Assembly (NCBI GenBank): GCA_937969105.1
Contig: CALBUZ010000079.1
Location: forward strand, 1 to 25,504
DNA: 25,504 nucleotides
From: an uncultured Collinsella sp.
GTDB taxonomy: Bacteria > Actinomycetota > Coriobacteriia > Coriobacteriales > Coriobacteriaceae
Reading direction: 5' to 3'
The notes under the pieces: model-generated
Seen by the model: the letters and a program-made list of their open reading frames with translations, nothing else
What the model was told of the DNA's origin: nothing
Database searches by the model: none
Made by a program: the position numbers and the translations under genes
Shown: positions 14,761-22,218 of the stretch, piece by piece
Numbering within the stretch: the stretch's first letter is position 1
Layout: each line of letters begins with the position of its first letter

Positions 14761-15909
14761 ATGAAAACCATCAATCGTCTGGCCTCCTTTATCAAGGCCG
14801 ACCATTGTTATGTGTACCTGGGCACGAGCGTCATTGCGGCGCTCGGCCTGGCGTTTAGCCAGCGCAACCCCACACCGCTGAGCTTCTTGGCCCCCACCGG
14901 TATCTTCCAAGACTGCCTCTGGGCAATCCTTTGGGCCTGGCTCGTCGTGTCGGCGGCGGCGCTCGTCACCAAGCTCATGCACTGGAACGACTATCGCGAA
15001 ACGTCGCCGTTCGCATCCGAGCGCTTCCGCCGCGGCGCGCGCCTGGGCAGCTATGTCGTGGTCGCCATCGCGGCGATCTTCTTTATCGACCGCTGCGTCA
15101 TGTCATTTATCGACCTGGTGCAGGTGAGCATTGTCTCGGACTCCAACCCCAGCGACTTTTTGTCGAGCCTGGTCTACATGACCTATAAGAGCGGCGACTT
15201 CTTTATTCGCGGCATCGAGATCACCATCGCGCTTGCGACCTTCGGTACCGTCATTGCCTTTTTCCTGGCGCTGCTCTTTGTGTTCCTGCGTATTCAGACG
15301 TTCGATCGCGTGGATAACGATCTCACGCGCTTCTTTAAAAGCATCGGCCGCGGCTTTGCGACTGTCTACTCCACCATCGTGCGCGGCACGCCCATGATGG
15401 TCCAGGGCCTGCTCATCTATTACGTGGGCTTCACCGTTTTGCGCGGCATGGGCTTCGAGACCGCCCAGGCCAACCAGATCTGGAGTACCTTCACCGCCGG
15501 CCTTGTCACCATCTCGCTCAACTCCACCGCCTACATGATGGAGGTCCTGCGCGGCGGTATCGAGTCCATCGATCCCGGCCAGGCCGAGGCGGCGCGCTCG
15601 CTGGGTCTGTCGCAGTGGCAGGCCATGCGCAAGGTCGTGTTCCCCCAGGGTATTAAAAACGCGATCCCCGCACTCACCAACGAGCTCATCATCAACATCA
15701 AGGACTCGTCGGTGCTTTCGGTCATCGGCGTGTTCGACCTTATGTACGCTACTACCACGGTCGCCGGCGTGTACTACCGCCAGATGGAGGTCTACTGCGT
15801 GGCGCTCGTGGTCTACCTGATCCTGACGCTCGTGGCGAGCCGCCTGCTCGAGGCCTTTGGCAAAAAGCTCGGCGCCGAGGCCCCGGCAACGCTGCCCAGC
15901 TCCAACTAG
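14761..15909 (+). CDS. Amino-acid ABC transporter permease with N-terminal membrane extension
   Basis: The 382-residue protein has a HisM/GlnP-type BPD_transp_1 domain in its C-terminal 240 residues. [16 protein letters not shown] and the EAA loop [20 protein letters not shown], which contacts the ATPase, are present. Usual members have about 215-250 residues. Here roughly 130 extra residues at the N-terminus contain two or three more hydrophobic segments (for example [38 protein letters not shown]). The start has GGGAGG 4 bases upstream and lies 9 bases after the binding protein stop, so the two are translated from one mRNA. With only one permease gene in the operon, it probably works as a homodimer. 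The substrate is a polar amino acid by family; which one is unknown. Confidence 0.93.
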   Translation: MKTINRLASFIKADHCYVYLGTSVIAALGLAFSQRNPTPLSFLAPTGIFQDCLWAILWAWLVVSAAALVTKLMHWNDYRETSPFASERFRRGARLGSYVVVAIAAIFFIDRCVMSFIDLVQVSIVSDSNPSDFLSSLVYMTYKSGDFFIRGIEITIALATFGTVIAFFLALLFVFLRIQTFDRVDNDLTRFFKSIGRGFATVYSTIVRGTPMMVQGLLIYYVGFTVLRGMGFETAQANQIWSTFTAGLVTISLNSTAYMMEVLRGGIESIDPGQAEAARSLGLSQWQAMRKVVFPQGIKNAIPALTNELIINIKDSSVLSVIGVFDLMYATTTVAGVYYRQMEVYCVALVVYLILTLVASRLLEAFGKKLGAEAPATLPSSN

Positions 15910-15931
15910 GCTCAAGACGAGGAGAATCATC

Positions 15932-16717
15932 ATGGCAGATATCGCCACTACCGGCACCGCGGCCGCCGCACAGACCAATGAGCCGCTCATCCGCGTCGAG
16001 GGCCTGCGCAAGAGCTTCGGCTCGCTCGAGGTGCTCAAGGGCATCGACCTGTCCGTTAACCCCGGCGAGGTCGTCACCATTATCGGCGCTTCGGGCTCGG
16101 GCAAGTCGACCTTCCTGCGCTGTCTCAACCTGCTCGAGACCCCGGACGCGGGCCACATCTGGTTCCACGGCCAGGACCTTACGGCCGAGCGCTGCAATAT
16201 CAATAAACTCCGCGAGGACATCGGCATGGTGTTCCAGGGCTTTAACCTGTTCAACAACATGGACGTGCTCGACAACTGCACGCTCGCGCCCGTCACGCTC
16301 AAAAAGATGAGCAAGGCCGAGGCTGAAAAGGTCGCGATGGAGCATCTGACGAGTGTGGGGCTCGAAAAGTTCGCGCACGCCGCTGTGGGTCGCCTGTCCG
16401 GTGGCCAAAAGCAGCGCGTGGCCATCGCGCGCGCCCTATGCATGAATCCGCAGATCATGCTGTTCGACGAGCCGACCTCCGCACTCGACCCCGAGATCGT
16501 GGGCGAGGTGCTCGAGGTCATGCGCAAGCTCGCGGCCGACGGCATGACCATGGTCGTCGTCACGCATGAGATGGCCTTTGCCCGTACGGTGTCCGACCGC
16601 GTGGTCTTTATGGATAAGGGCGTGGTCCTCGAGGACGCCGCGCCGGCCGAGCTCTTCGGCAACCCCAAGCACCAGCGCACCCGCGAGTTCCTCTCGCGTT
16701 ATCTCGAGGACAAATAA
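15932..16717 (+). CDS. Amino-acid ABC transporter ATP-binding protein (GlnQ-type)
   Basis: This 261-residue ATPase powers the transporter encoded upstream. All motifs are intact: Walker [10 protein letters not shown] (52-60), Q-loop in VFQGFNLF (Q102), signature LSGGQ (155-159), Walker B IMLFDE (175-180), D-loop SALD and switch histidine in VTHEMAFA (H212). A short Ala/Thr-rich tail precedes the first strand. The ATG at 15932 has GAGGAG 7 bases upstream and is 22 bases after the permease stop; the longer open frame from 15857 overlaps the permease and is not used. The close spacing shows it belongs to the binding protein-permease operon, and the M20 peptidase may be the fourth gene. Confidence 0.96.
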   Translation: MADIATTGTAAAAQTNEPLIRVEGLRKSFGSLEVLKGIDLSVNPGEVVTIIGASGSGKSTFLRCLNLLETPDAGHIWFHGQDLTAERCNINKLREDIGMVFQGFNLFNNMDVLDNCTLAPVTLKKMSKAEAEKVAMEHLTSVGLEKFAHAAVGRLSGGQKQRVAIARALCMNPQIMLFDEPTSALDPEIVGEVLEVMRKLAADGMTMVVVTHEMAFARTVSDRVVFMDKGVVLEDAAPAELFGNPKHQRTREFLSRYLEDK

Positions 16718-16740
16718 CCGACCGCAAACGCTTATGTGGC

Positions 16741-16765
16741 AGGGCCGCTCCGGTGGGGCGGCCCT
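16741..16765 (+). terminator. GC-rich intercistronic hairpin without T tract
   Basis: AGGGCCGCTCC (16741-16751) and GGGGCGGCCCT (16755-16765) form an 11-bp stem with one T-G pair and a 3-base loop. No T run follows. It lies between the ATPase and peptidase genes and may stabilise the upstream mRNA end or reduce read-through. Confidence 0.4.
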
Positions 16766-16789
16766 CGTCATCACAATCGAAAGGATGTC

Positions 16790-18205
16790 ATGGCCGAGGT
16801 TTGGCGCTTCTTTGCGCATGAGGACGATTTTGCCGATATAGACGAGGCAGGCGCGTGCGAGCGCTTGGGCCGTGTGCTGTCGTTTCCGACTATCTCGAGC
16901 ATGGATGCCGAGGCGGTGGACTGGCGGCCCTTCGACGACCTGCGCGCCTATATGCAGCAGGCCTGGCCGCATGTATTTGCGGCGGGCGAGGTCGAGCTTA
17001 TCGACCATTCGTTGCTGGTGACGCTTTCCGGCTCCGACCCCGCACTCAAACCCGTTATGCTCATGGGTCACATGGATGTGGTTCCCGTGGTGCCGGGTAC
17101 CGAGGCCGACTGGACGCACGCCCCCTTTAGCGGGCACGTGGACGACACCTACATCTGGGGCCGCGGCGCGATCGACATGAAGGACCAGGTCGCAGGCATT
17201 CTCGAGGCTGTCGAGTATGCGCTGGCGCACGGTTGGCAGCACGAGCGCACGCTGCTCCTGGCCTTTGGCCAGGACGAGGAGACGACGCAGTACGGCGCAG
17301 GCGCCATCGGCCGCGCGCTCGAGGAGCGCGGTGTTGAGCTCGAGTTCCTGATCGACGAGGGCGACTACCGCATCGTTTCGGATGCCGAGTACAGCGCGGG
17401 CGAGGGTTGGCTCATGCACGCCGACCTCGCGGAGAAGGGCTATGCCGATATCGTGCTCAAGACGAAGAGTGAGGGTGGACATTCTTCTAACCCCTACGGC
17501 GGCACGTCGCTCGAGGTGCTCAGCCGTGCCATCACCGCAATCTGCGATATCGAGTGGCCGACGCGCGTGACCGACTTGCTTGCCGCCCAGCTCGTCGAGC
17601 TGGGGCTCTACACGGCGGATGAAATTGCCGCCAACGGGGGCGCCATTGTCCGCGATTGCCTCGCCAGCAAGAAGCTCTATCCGCTGGTGACGACCACCTG
17701 CGCACCCACGCAGATCGAGGGTGGCAGCACCGGCGCCAACGTAATGCCGCAGGATATGTGGGCCAACATCAACTTCCGCATGCTCGAGGGCACGAGCGTG
17801 GCCGACGTTGTGGCGCGCTGCCGTGAGGCGGTTGCCGGGGCGGACCTTGCCGGTCGTGTCGAAGTGGAGCTAGGCCCCGGCAGCTCCGAACCCTCGCCGT
17901 CCCTGCGCATCGGTGGCCCCGGCCTCGAGGCGGTTCGCTCCATCGCCGCCCGCTATTTCCGTGATCCAAAGGGGACGGAGGAAAATGGATCATTCGAGCC
18001 AGTGGCAATTGTGCCCTCGACCGTGATCGGTGCGACCGACGCTGCCAACTACCAGCACATTTGCCCTGAGTGCATTCGCTTCTCGGCCTTTGTGGCTGAT
18101 GACGACGAGTGTGATCGCGGCGTCCACGGCACCAACGAGCGCATCACCCGCCGCGCCTACCTCCAGGGCATCCGCTTCCTCGTCGCTCTACTCCAAACGC
18201 TCTAG
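16790..18205 (+). CDS. M20-family zinc peptidase (carboxypeptidase/dipeptidase type)
   Basis: The 471-residue protein has the M20 metal-site pattern: MGHMDVVPV (H94, D96), WGRGAIDMKDQ (D129, bridging), FGQDEET (E163/E164, catalytic base and ligand) and a C-terminal GVHGTNERI histidine. Between the catalytic halves is the dimerisation-type domain with KSEGGHSSNPYGGTS. Members cleave dipeptides or remove acyl groups from amino acids; length and motif spacing resemble the carboxypeptidase S-like branch. No signal peptide is seen, so it is cytoplasmic. The ATG at 16790 has AAAGGA 4 bases upstream; the open frame from 16736 starts inside a hairpin and is rejected. Its place behind an amino-acid importer suggests it processes imported peptides or N-acylated amino acids, an inference. 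Confidence 0.93.
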   Translation: MAEVWRFFAHEDDFADIDEAGACERLGRVLSFPTISSMDAEAVDWRPFDDLRAYMQQAWPHVFAAGEVELIDHSLLVTLSGSDPALKPVMLMGHMDVVPVVPGTEADWTHAPFSGHVDDTYIWGRGAIDMKDQVAGILEAVEYALAHGWQHERTLLLAFGQDEETTQYGAGAIGRALEERGVELEFLIDEGDYRIVSDAEYSAGEGWLMHADLAEKGYADIVLKTKSEGGHSSNPYGGTSLEVLSRAITAICDIEWPTRVTDLLAAQLVELGLYTADEIAANGGAIVRDCLASKKLYPLVTTTCAPTQIEGGSTGANVMPQDMWANINFRMLEGTSVADVVARCREAVAGADLAGRVEVELGPGSSEPSPSLRIGGPGLEAVRSIAARYFRDPKGTEENGSFEPVAIVPSTVIGATDAANYQHICPECIRFSAFVADDDECDRGVHGTNERITRRAYLQGIRFLVALLQTL

Positions 18206-18220
18206 CCAAAAAGCAAGCTC

Positions 18221-18253
18221 TTGGTGCAATGGGGTCAGGTTTGTTTGCACCAA
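18221..18253. repeat. GGGGTCAGG-core palindrome in the peptidase-prfA gap
   Basis: TTGGTGCAA at the left and TTGCACCAA at the right, exact complements, flank ATGGGGTCAGGTTTGT. It begins 16 bases after the peptidase stop. Its right half could supply a -35-like TTGTTT (18241-18246), with TTATAT (18264-18269) 17 bases on as a -10 for prfA, which is a weak proposal. The rest of the gap to 18450 has no further gene apart from a 10-codon ORF I rejected. Confidence 0.6.
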
Positions 18254-18450
18254 TCCGTGCGGGTTATATGCAGGTTTGCCTGCGCACGCTATCATGTATG
18301 GGTTAGACCGCAACTATGTACCCCATACGCGAAGGGATGCGCATGTATCTGAAGATCGACATGTTCTAGCCGGGCTTACCCCCGCAGTGGCGCCGCGCGC
18401 CCCATCAACTCTGCCGATTTTCACCTTCACGCATATAAAGGAGTCCCGCC

Positions 18451-19518
18451 ATGCGCGACAAGCTCGAAAAGATCATCAAGGCCTACGAGGAGCTCGAGAA
18501 GAAGCTCTCCGACCCGGCCGTCGCCTCCGATATTAAGGAGTTCACGCGTCTCAACAAGGAGTACGCGCACCAGTCCGACCTCATCGCCGCCTCGCGCGAG
18601 TACATCGGCGCGCTCGATGACATCGAGGCCGCCAAGGAAATGCTCCACGATACCACCGATGCCGATGAGAAAGAGATGCTCCAGATGGACATCTCCGAAA
18701 ACGAGGCCAAGCTTCCCCAGCTCGAGGAAGACATTAAGTACATGCTCATCCCGAGCGACCCCAACGACGACAAGAACACCATCGTCGAGATTCGCTCTGC
18801 CGCCGGTGGCGACGAGGCGGCCATCTTCGCCGGCGACCTGTACAAGATGTACCAGCGCTTCTGCGAGTCGCGCGGCTGGAAGACCACCGTGCTCGATTCC
18901 AGCCCCAGCGAGGCCGGCGGCTTTAAGTCCATCGAGTTCAAGGTCGAGGGCGACCGCGTCTACTCCGTCATGAAGTATGAGTCCGGCGTGCATCGTGTCC
19001 AGCGCGTCCCCAAGACCGAGTCCCAGGGTCGCATCCAGACCTCCACGGCAACCGTCGCCGTGCTTCCCGAGGCCGAGGAGATCGACGTTCAGATCAACCA
19101 GTCCGACCTGCGCATCGATACCTACTGCGCCTCCGGTCCTGGCGGTCAGTGCGTTAACACCACCTACTCCGCCGTGCGCATCACCCACCTGCCCACCAAC
19201 ACCGTGGTGCAGTCGCAGGAGCAGCGTTCCCAGATTCAGAACCGCGAGGTCTGCATGCAGATGCTGCGTGCCCGTCTGTACGAGATGGAACTCGAGAAGC
19301 AGCAGGCCGAGCTCGGCGCCGAGCGCCAGAGCCAGATCGGCCACGGCAACCGTTCCGAGAAGATTCGTACTTACAACCAGCCCCAGGACCGCGTGACCGA
19401 TCACCGTATCGGCTTCAACTCCACCTACAACGGCGTCCTTCTGGGCGATCAACTCGGCACCGTCATCGAGGCGCTTGCCGCCGCCGAGCGAGCCGAGAAG
19501 CTGGCACAAGCAGTTTAA
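18451..19518 (+). CDS. prfA: Peptide chain release factor 1
   Basis: Release factor 1 ends translation at UAA and UAG. The 355-residue length is standard. The coiled N-terminal domain (about 1-100) is followed by the codon-recognition region with the PxT tripeptide as PKT (187-189) in VQRVPKTESQGRIQ, which marks RF1 rather than RF2. The peptidyl-hydrolysis motif GGQ is at 231-233 in ASGPGGQCVN. The C-terminal part with RTYNQPQDRVTDHR is also typical. AAAGGAG lies 7 bases before the ATG. prmC, whose product methylates the GGQ glutamine, lies downstream but 594 bases away rather than adjacent. A perfect hairpin begins at the base after the stop codon. Confidence 0.98.
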   Translation: MRDKLEKIIKAYEELEKKLSDPAVASDIKEFTRLNKEYAHQSDLIAASREYIGALDDIEAAKEMLHDTTDADEKEMLQMDISENEAKLPQLEEDIKYMLIPSDPNDDKNTIVEIRSAAGGDEAAIFAGDLYKMYQRFCESRGWKTTVLDSSPSEAGGFKSIEFKVEGDRVYSVMKYESGVHRVQRVPKTESQGRIQTSTATVAVLPEAEEIDVQINQSDLRIDTYCASGPGGQCVNTTYSAVRITHLPTNTVVQSQEQRSQIQNREVCMQMLRARLYEMELEKQQAELGAERQSQIGHGNRSEKIRTYNQPQDRVTDHRIGFNSTYNGVLLGDQLGTVIEALAAAERAEKLAQAV

Positions 19519-19657
19519 GTTACGGCGTTTTACCAAACGCCGTAACTGATCGACGCTGCAAACGCCCCTAAGCGGCAATCTGACGTTCAATCGTCGGTCG
19601 CGTACCGAAGTACGCTTCCCTCCTCTTTCACGTCACCTTGCTCGCTTAGGGGCGTTT
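19519..19657 (+). repeat. Gene-end composite element, copy 2, full-length structured form
   Basis: A perfect 12-bp hairpin (19519-19530 with 19535-19546, loop TACC) starts immediately after the prfA stop. Then come TCGACGCTGC (19550-19559) and AGCGGCAATCTGACGTTCAA (19571-19590). The second part is also a long inverted repeat: AAACGCCCCTAAGCG (19560-19574) pairs perfectly with 19643-19657, with further pairing inside. A nested hairpin GCGTAC-CGAA-GTACGC lies at 19600-19615. The outer stem ends in TTTT, so it may terminate prfA. The two conserved blocks match the element after the mutarotase with the same spacing. Confidence 0.65.
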
Positions 19658-19693
19658 TCGCTGACTTATGCTCAACCTGCGAAACCTTGATGC

Positions 19694-19720
19694 AGTCATT
19701 GGGGACGTTCTTAAATGACT
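19694..19720. repeat. GGGGAC-core palindrome between prfA and prmC
   Basis: AGTCATT (19694-19700) and AATGACT (19714-19720) are exact complements around GGGGACGTTCTTA. It shares the GGGGAC core, but not the arms, with the elements at 13689 and 18221. The rest of 19658-20112 is visibly richer in A and T than the flanking genes and holds only a doubtful small ORF. Confidence 0.55.
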
Positions 19721-19812
19721 AGGTTGGGCACATTGCTTTGAGATGTTATTCAATAAGCTGTGATGGCCTTTGAGCTGCTTACCTGCTTAAAGCAATTAAC
19801 GGTGTGCATCTG

Positions 19813-20076
19813 CTATTGAAAATAATGCTCAAAAAATCGTTCAAGAAGTTGCGGGGCGATTTTTGATGCGTCGCGCGTCAAGTGATTTGGCAAGTTCTTG
19901 GTTAGATATTGGTCAGTTTTGGGGCAACCTTGCCAAAAGCTTGACGGATGCAGATTTAGACGTCGGCGAATGAACGCTTCGATTGCAATCCAAGCAAAAA
20001 TCTGGGCTGATTCTCGATAATCGCCTTCAATCGTCCCTTGCCAAGCGCTGGCCTCGCGTACAATCTGCTCCGACAT
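19813..20076 (-). CDS. Doubtful 87-codon ORF between prfA and prmC
   Basis: I do not recognise this product. The predicted protein has plausible amphipathic stretches (SAQIFAWIAIEAFIRRRLNL, IAPQLLERFFEHYF) and is less GC-biased than neighbouring genes. Against it: no ribosome site precedes the ATG at 20076, an in-frame stop lies only eight codons upstream, and it lies opposite to both flanking housekeeping genes. A hairpin AAAAATCG/CGATTTTT (19832-19864) lies inside its 3' end. It may be a remnant of inserted DNA or chance. Confidence 0.25.
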   Translation of the reverse strand: MSEQIVREASAWQGTIEGDYRESAQIFAWIAIEAFIRRRLNLHPSSFWQGCPKTDQYLTKNLPNHLTRDASKIAPQLLERFFEHYFQ

Positions 20077-20112
20077 TCGCGCGCCGCCTGGCGCTTAAGA
20101 GGGGAGGACCCC

Positions 20113-21372
20113 ATGGCAAACGAGATCTGGACCATCAAGCGTTGTCTCGAGTGGACCAAGGAGTACCTGGCCGAGCGCGGCGAGGAACACCCCCGTCTTT
20201 CTGCCGAGTGGCTGCTGTGCGCGGCAACGGGCCTGGCGCGTATCGACTTGTATATGCGCATGGACGAGACGCTCGACGCGGCGCAGCTCGAGACCATGCA
20301 CGCGGCGGTCGTCCGTCGCGCGAAGGGCGAGCCGCTGCAGTACATCACCGGTAGCACGCAGTTTCGCATGATCGATGTTGCGTGTGCCCCCGGCGTGCTC
20401 ATCCCGCGCCCCGAGACCGAGATGCTCGTCGAAGAAGTCCTCAACTACCTGGATGCCGAGGTGCTGAGCCCCGAGGCCGCCGCCCGCCAGCGCGTGGAGC
20501 TGCCTTGGAACGATGAGGTCGAGCAGACCCGCAAAGCCGAGGCGGCGCTGGCCGAAGAACGCGCGACCGCCGAGCGCCGTGCCGCCAACCTGACGGCCGC
20601 CGATGAGGCTGCGCTGGGTAGCGACGTGCTCGGTAGCCGCGCCTATGCCGAGGAGCTTGCCGATCGCGAAGCCGAGGAAGCCGCCGCGCAGGCAGCAGAA
20701 GCCGAAGCCGCGGAAGCCGCCGAGCCCGAGCTCGACGAATACGGCATCGCCATTGAGGGCAACGACCAACAGACGACTCTCGTGCAAGATGCCGCCGAGG
20801 CCAACGTACCTGCTCCAGCCGAGCCCCGCATCGCCCGCGTTCTCGAGGTCGGCTGCGGCACGGGCTGTATCTCGCTCTCGCTTGCCCGGGAGCGTCGCGG
20901 CCACGTCGCCTGCACTGCTACCGATATCGAGCCGCGCGCCATCGACCTTGCTACCAAAAACCGCGATGCGCTTGGCCTCACGTCCGACGAGGTCGCCTTT
21001 AGCCTCACCAACCTGGTGAGCTCCATTCCCCACGACGAGTGGGGCACCTTTGACGTACTCGTCTCCAACCCGCCCTACATTCCCACCGATGTCATGCGCT
21101 CGCTGCCGCACGAGGTCAAGGACTTTGAGCCCGATCTGGCGCTCGAGGGCGGTGCCGACGGCCTCGATATCTTCCGCCGCCTGCTCAACGCGGCGCCCTA
21201 CATGTTGCGCGCCGGCGGCCTCTTTGCCTGCGAGCTCTACGAGGGTGCCCTCGATGCCGCCGCCGAGCTCTGCCGCCAGGCAGGTCTCTCGGACGTGCGT
21301 ATCGTCCACGACCTCACCGATCGCCCCCGCATCGTCCGAGCCATCGTCACCGAGCCCAAGCAGCGCCAGTAA
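20113..21372 (+). CDS. prmC: Release factor glutamine methyltransferase with large Ala/Glu-rich insertion
   Basis: PrmC (HemK) uses S-adenosylmethionine to methylate the glutamine of the GGQ motif in release factors. The N-terminal helical domain (1-95) contains KGEPLQYITG. The linker motif is VLIPRPETEMLVEE (95-108), SAM motif I is VLEVGCGTGCIS (about 243-254) and the catalytic NPPY is at 319-322. The protein has 419 residues against about 280-290 for the family. The excess is a segment at about 115-238 (bases 20455-20826), rich in Ala and Glu and probably helical or disordered (for example EEAAAQAAEAEAAEAAEPEL). It lies between the hinge motif and motif I, and the frame stays open with no sign of a frameshift. 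The start has GGGGAGG 5 bases before ATG 20113. Confidence 0.95.
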   Translation: MANEIWTIKRCLEWTKEYLAERGEEHPRLSAEWLLCAATGLARIDLYMRMDETLDAAQLETMHAAVVRRAKGEPLQYITGSTQFRMIDVACAPGVLIPRPETEMLVEEVLNYLDAEVLSPEAAARQRVELPWNDEVEQTRKAEAALAEERATAERRAANLTAADEAALGSDVLGSRAYAEELADREAEEAAAQAAEAEAAEAAEPELDEYGIAIEGNDQQTTLVQDAAEANVPAPAEPRIARVLEVGCGTGCISLSLARERRGHVACTATDIEPRAIDLATKNRDALGLTSDEVAFSLTNLVSSIPHDEWGTFDVLVSNPPYIPTDVMRSLPHEVKDFEPDLALEGGADGLDIFRRLLNAAPYMLRAGGLFACELYEGALDAAAELCRQAGLSDVRIVHDLTDRPRIVRAIVTEPKQRQ

Positions 21373-21386
21373 TATTTATTAACTGG

Positions 21387-21416
21387 TTAGCAAAAATTAT
21401 AAAGTAGTTTATAATT
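21387..21416 (+). promoter_or_regulatory. hicAB promoter overlapped by a perfect 9-bp operator dyad
   Basis: TTAGCA (21387-21392) and a consensus TATAAT (21410-21415) are 17 bases apart, the best promoter in the window. The dyad AATTATAAA-GTAG-TTTATAATT (21395-21416) covers the spacer and the -10. This is the arrangement expected for autorepression by the HTH-bearing antitoxin encoded downstream. Confidence 0.8.
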
Positions 21417-21440
21417 AGGACGGCTGAAAGAGGTCGGCCC

Positions 21441-21626
21441 ATGCAACCTCCTACCTTTCGGGAAATCATTGCCCTACTCAAGCACGATGGATTCGTGAAG
21501 GTCGCGCAAGTCGGTAGTCACGCTAAGTATGTTTCTGGTGACCGTGTTGTCACCGTGAACGGCTCTGGTGGTGATCGACCAAAGAAGGGCACGTGGGCAA
21601 GTATTCGTCGCCAAGCTGGATGGTAG
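21441..21626 (+). CDS. hicA: HicA-family mRNA interferase toxin
   Basis: This 61-residue protein has the compact dsRBD-like HicA fold signature. An N-terminal helix (TFREIIALLKHDGF) leads to the catalytic histidine in QVGSHAKY (H27), a beta strand RVVTVNG and a closing GTWASIRRQAGW. HicA toxins bind and cleave mRNA, slowing growth until neutralised by HicB. AAAGAGG lies 7 bases before the ATG. The stop is 11 bases before the antitoxin start, giving the usual toxin-first hicAB order. A promoter with an overlapping dyad precedes it. The catalytic residue is intact, so the toxin is probably functional. Confidence 0.93.
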   Translation: MQPPTFREIIALLKHDGFVKVAQVGSHAKYVSGDRVVTVNGSGGDRPKKGTWASIRRQAGW

Positions 21627-21637
21627 TTGGAGGCAAA

Positions 21638-22084
21638 ATGAGGCAGCGATTTACCTATGACTGCGTTCTCATAAAAGAAGACGACGGTTACTGCGCCAGC
21701 TTCCCGCAGATTCCCGGCGCCTTTGCCGATGGCGATACGCGCGAAGAAGCGATTGCCCATGCCACCGAGGCGCTGATGGCGTTTTTGGCCGACGATCTCA
21801 ACAACGGTTTGACTCCGGCAGGGTACGAACGCTCGGCCGAGGTCGTGGCCCTTTCAGTCGAAATCGATCACGAGGACGCTCGGGAAGCGGCGTGCCGAAC
21901 ATTTAAAGACGCAGCGCTGGACCTCAAAGTCTCCGCTCCGCGGATTACCGCGCTGGTCAAAGCCGGAAAGCTCGATGTTGAACTCGTCGATGGCCGTCGG
22001 ATGATAACGATAGACAGCATCGAGCGTTACGCCGCTCAAGAACGTCACGCCGGAAGACCAAAGAAGTTCGTAGCCGTCCAATAA
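21638..22084 (+). CDS. hicB: HicB-family antitoxin with C-terminal helix-turn-helix domain
   Basis: The 148-residue antitoxin has an N-terminal RNase H-like HicB domain (1-70), with YDCVLIKEDDGYCASFPQIP and GDTREEAIAHATEAL, which wraps the toxin. The C-terminal part (about 90-142) reads as a DNA-binding helix-turn-helix, with APRITALVKAGKLDVELVDG and a SIERYAAQE helix, probably of the excisionase/AlpA-like kind. It would bind the dyad over the hicA promoter. The ATG at 21638 has GGAGG 4 bases upstream; the open frame from 21593 overlaps hicA and is not used. No terminator is evident in the 134 bases to tsaC. Such pairs are often horizontally acquired, but base use here is close to the host. 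Confidence 0.93.
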   Translation: MRQRFTYDCVLIKEDDGYCASFPQIPGAFADGDTREEAIAHATEALMAFLADDLNNGLTPAGYERSAEVVALSVEIDHEDAREAACRTFKDAALDLKVSAPRITALVKAGKLDVELVDGRRMITIDSIERYAAQERHAGRPKKFVAVQ

Positions 22085-22218
22085 CCCCCTCACTTTCACC
22101 GACTACTAGAGCCGCTCACCAAACCAACATGCGCTCTGGGCAAATAGGTTGAACGTTTCGTGCGAGAATGCCCCACAGTAAACAAACTTGCACCAGAGCG
22201 TAAGGGGCTGGCATACAC

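Noticed and set aside
15103..16680. 525-codon - strand ORF across the permease and ATPase genes
   Set aside because: It spans antisense to two complete ABC transporter genes with intact motifs, and the product is low-complexity Ser/Arg then Asp/His/Val-rich sequence typical of shadow frames.
18343..18375. Ten-codon ORF (MRMYLKIDMF) before prfA as a leader peptide
   Set aside because: It has a fair ribosome site but no regulatory codon run and no clear terminator/antiterminator pair after it, so chance is the simpler reading.
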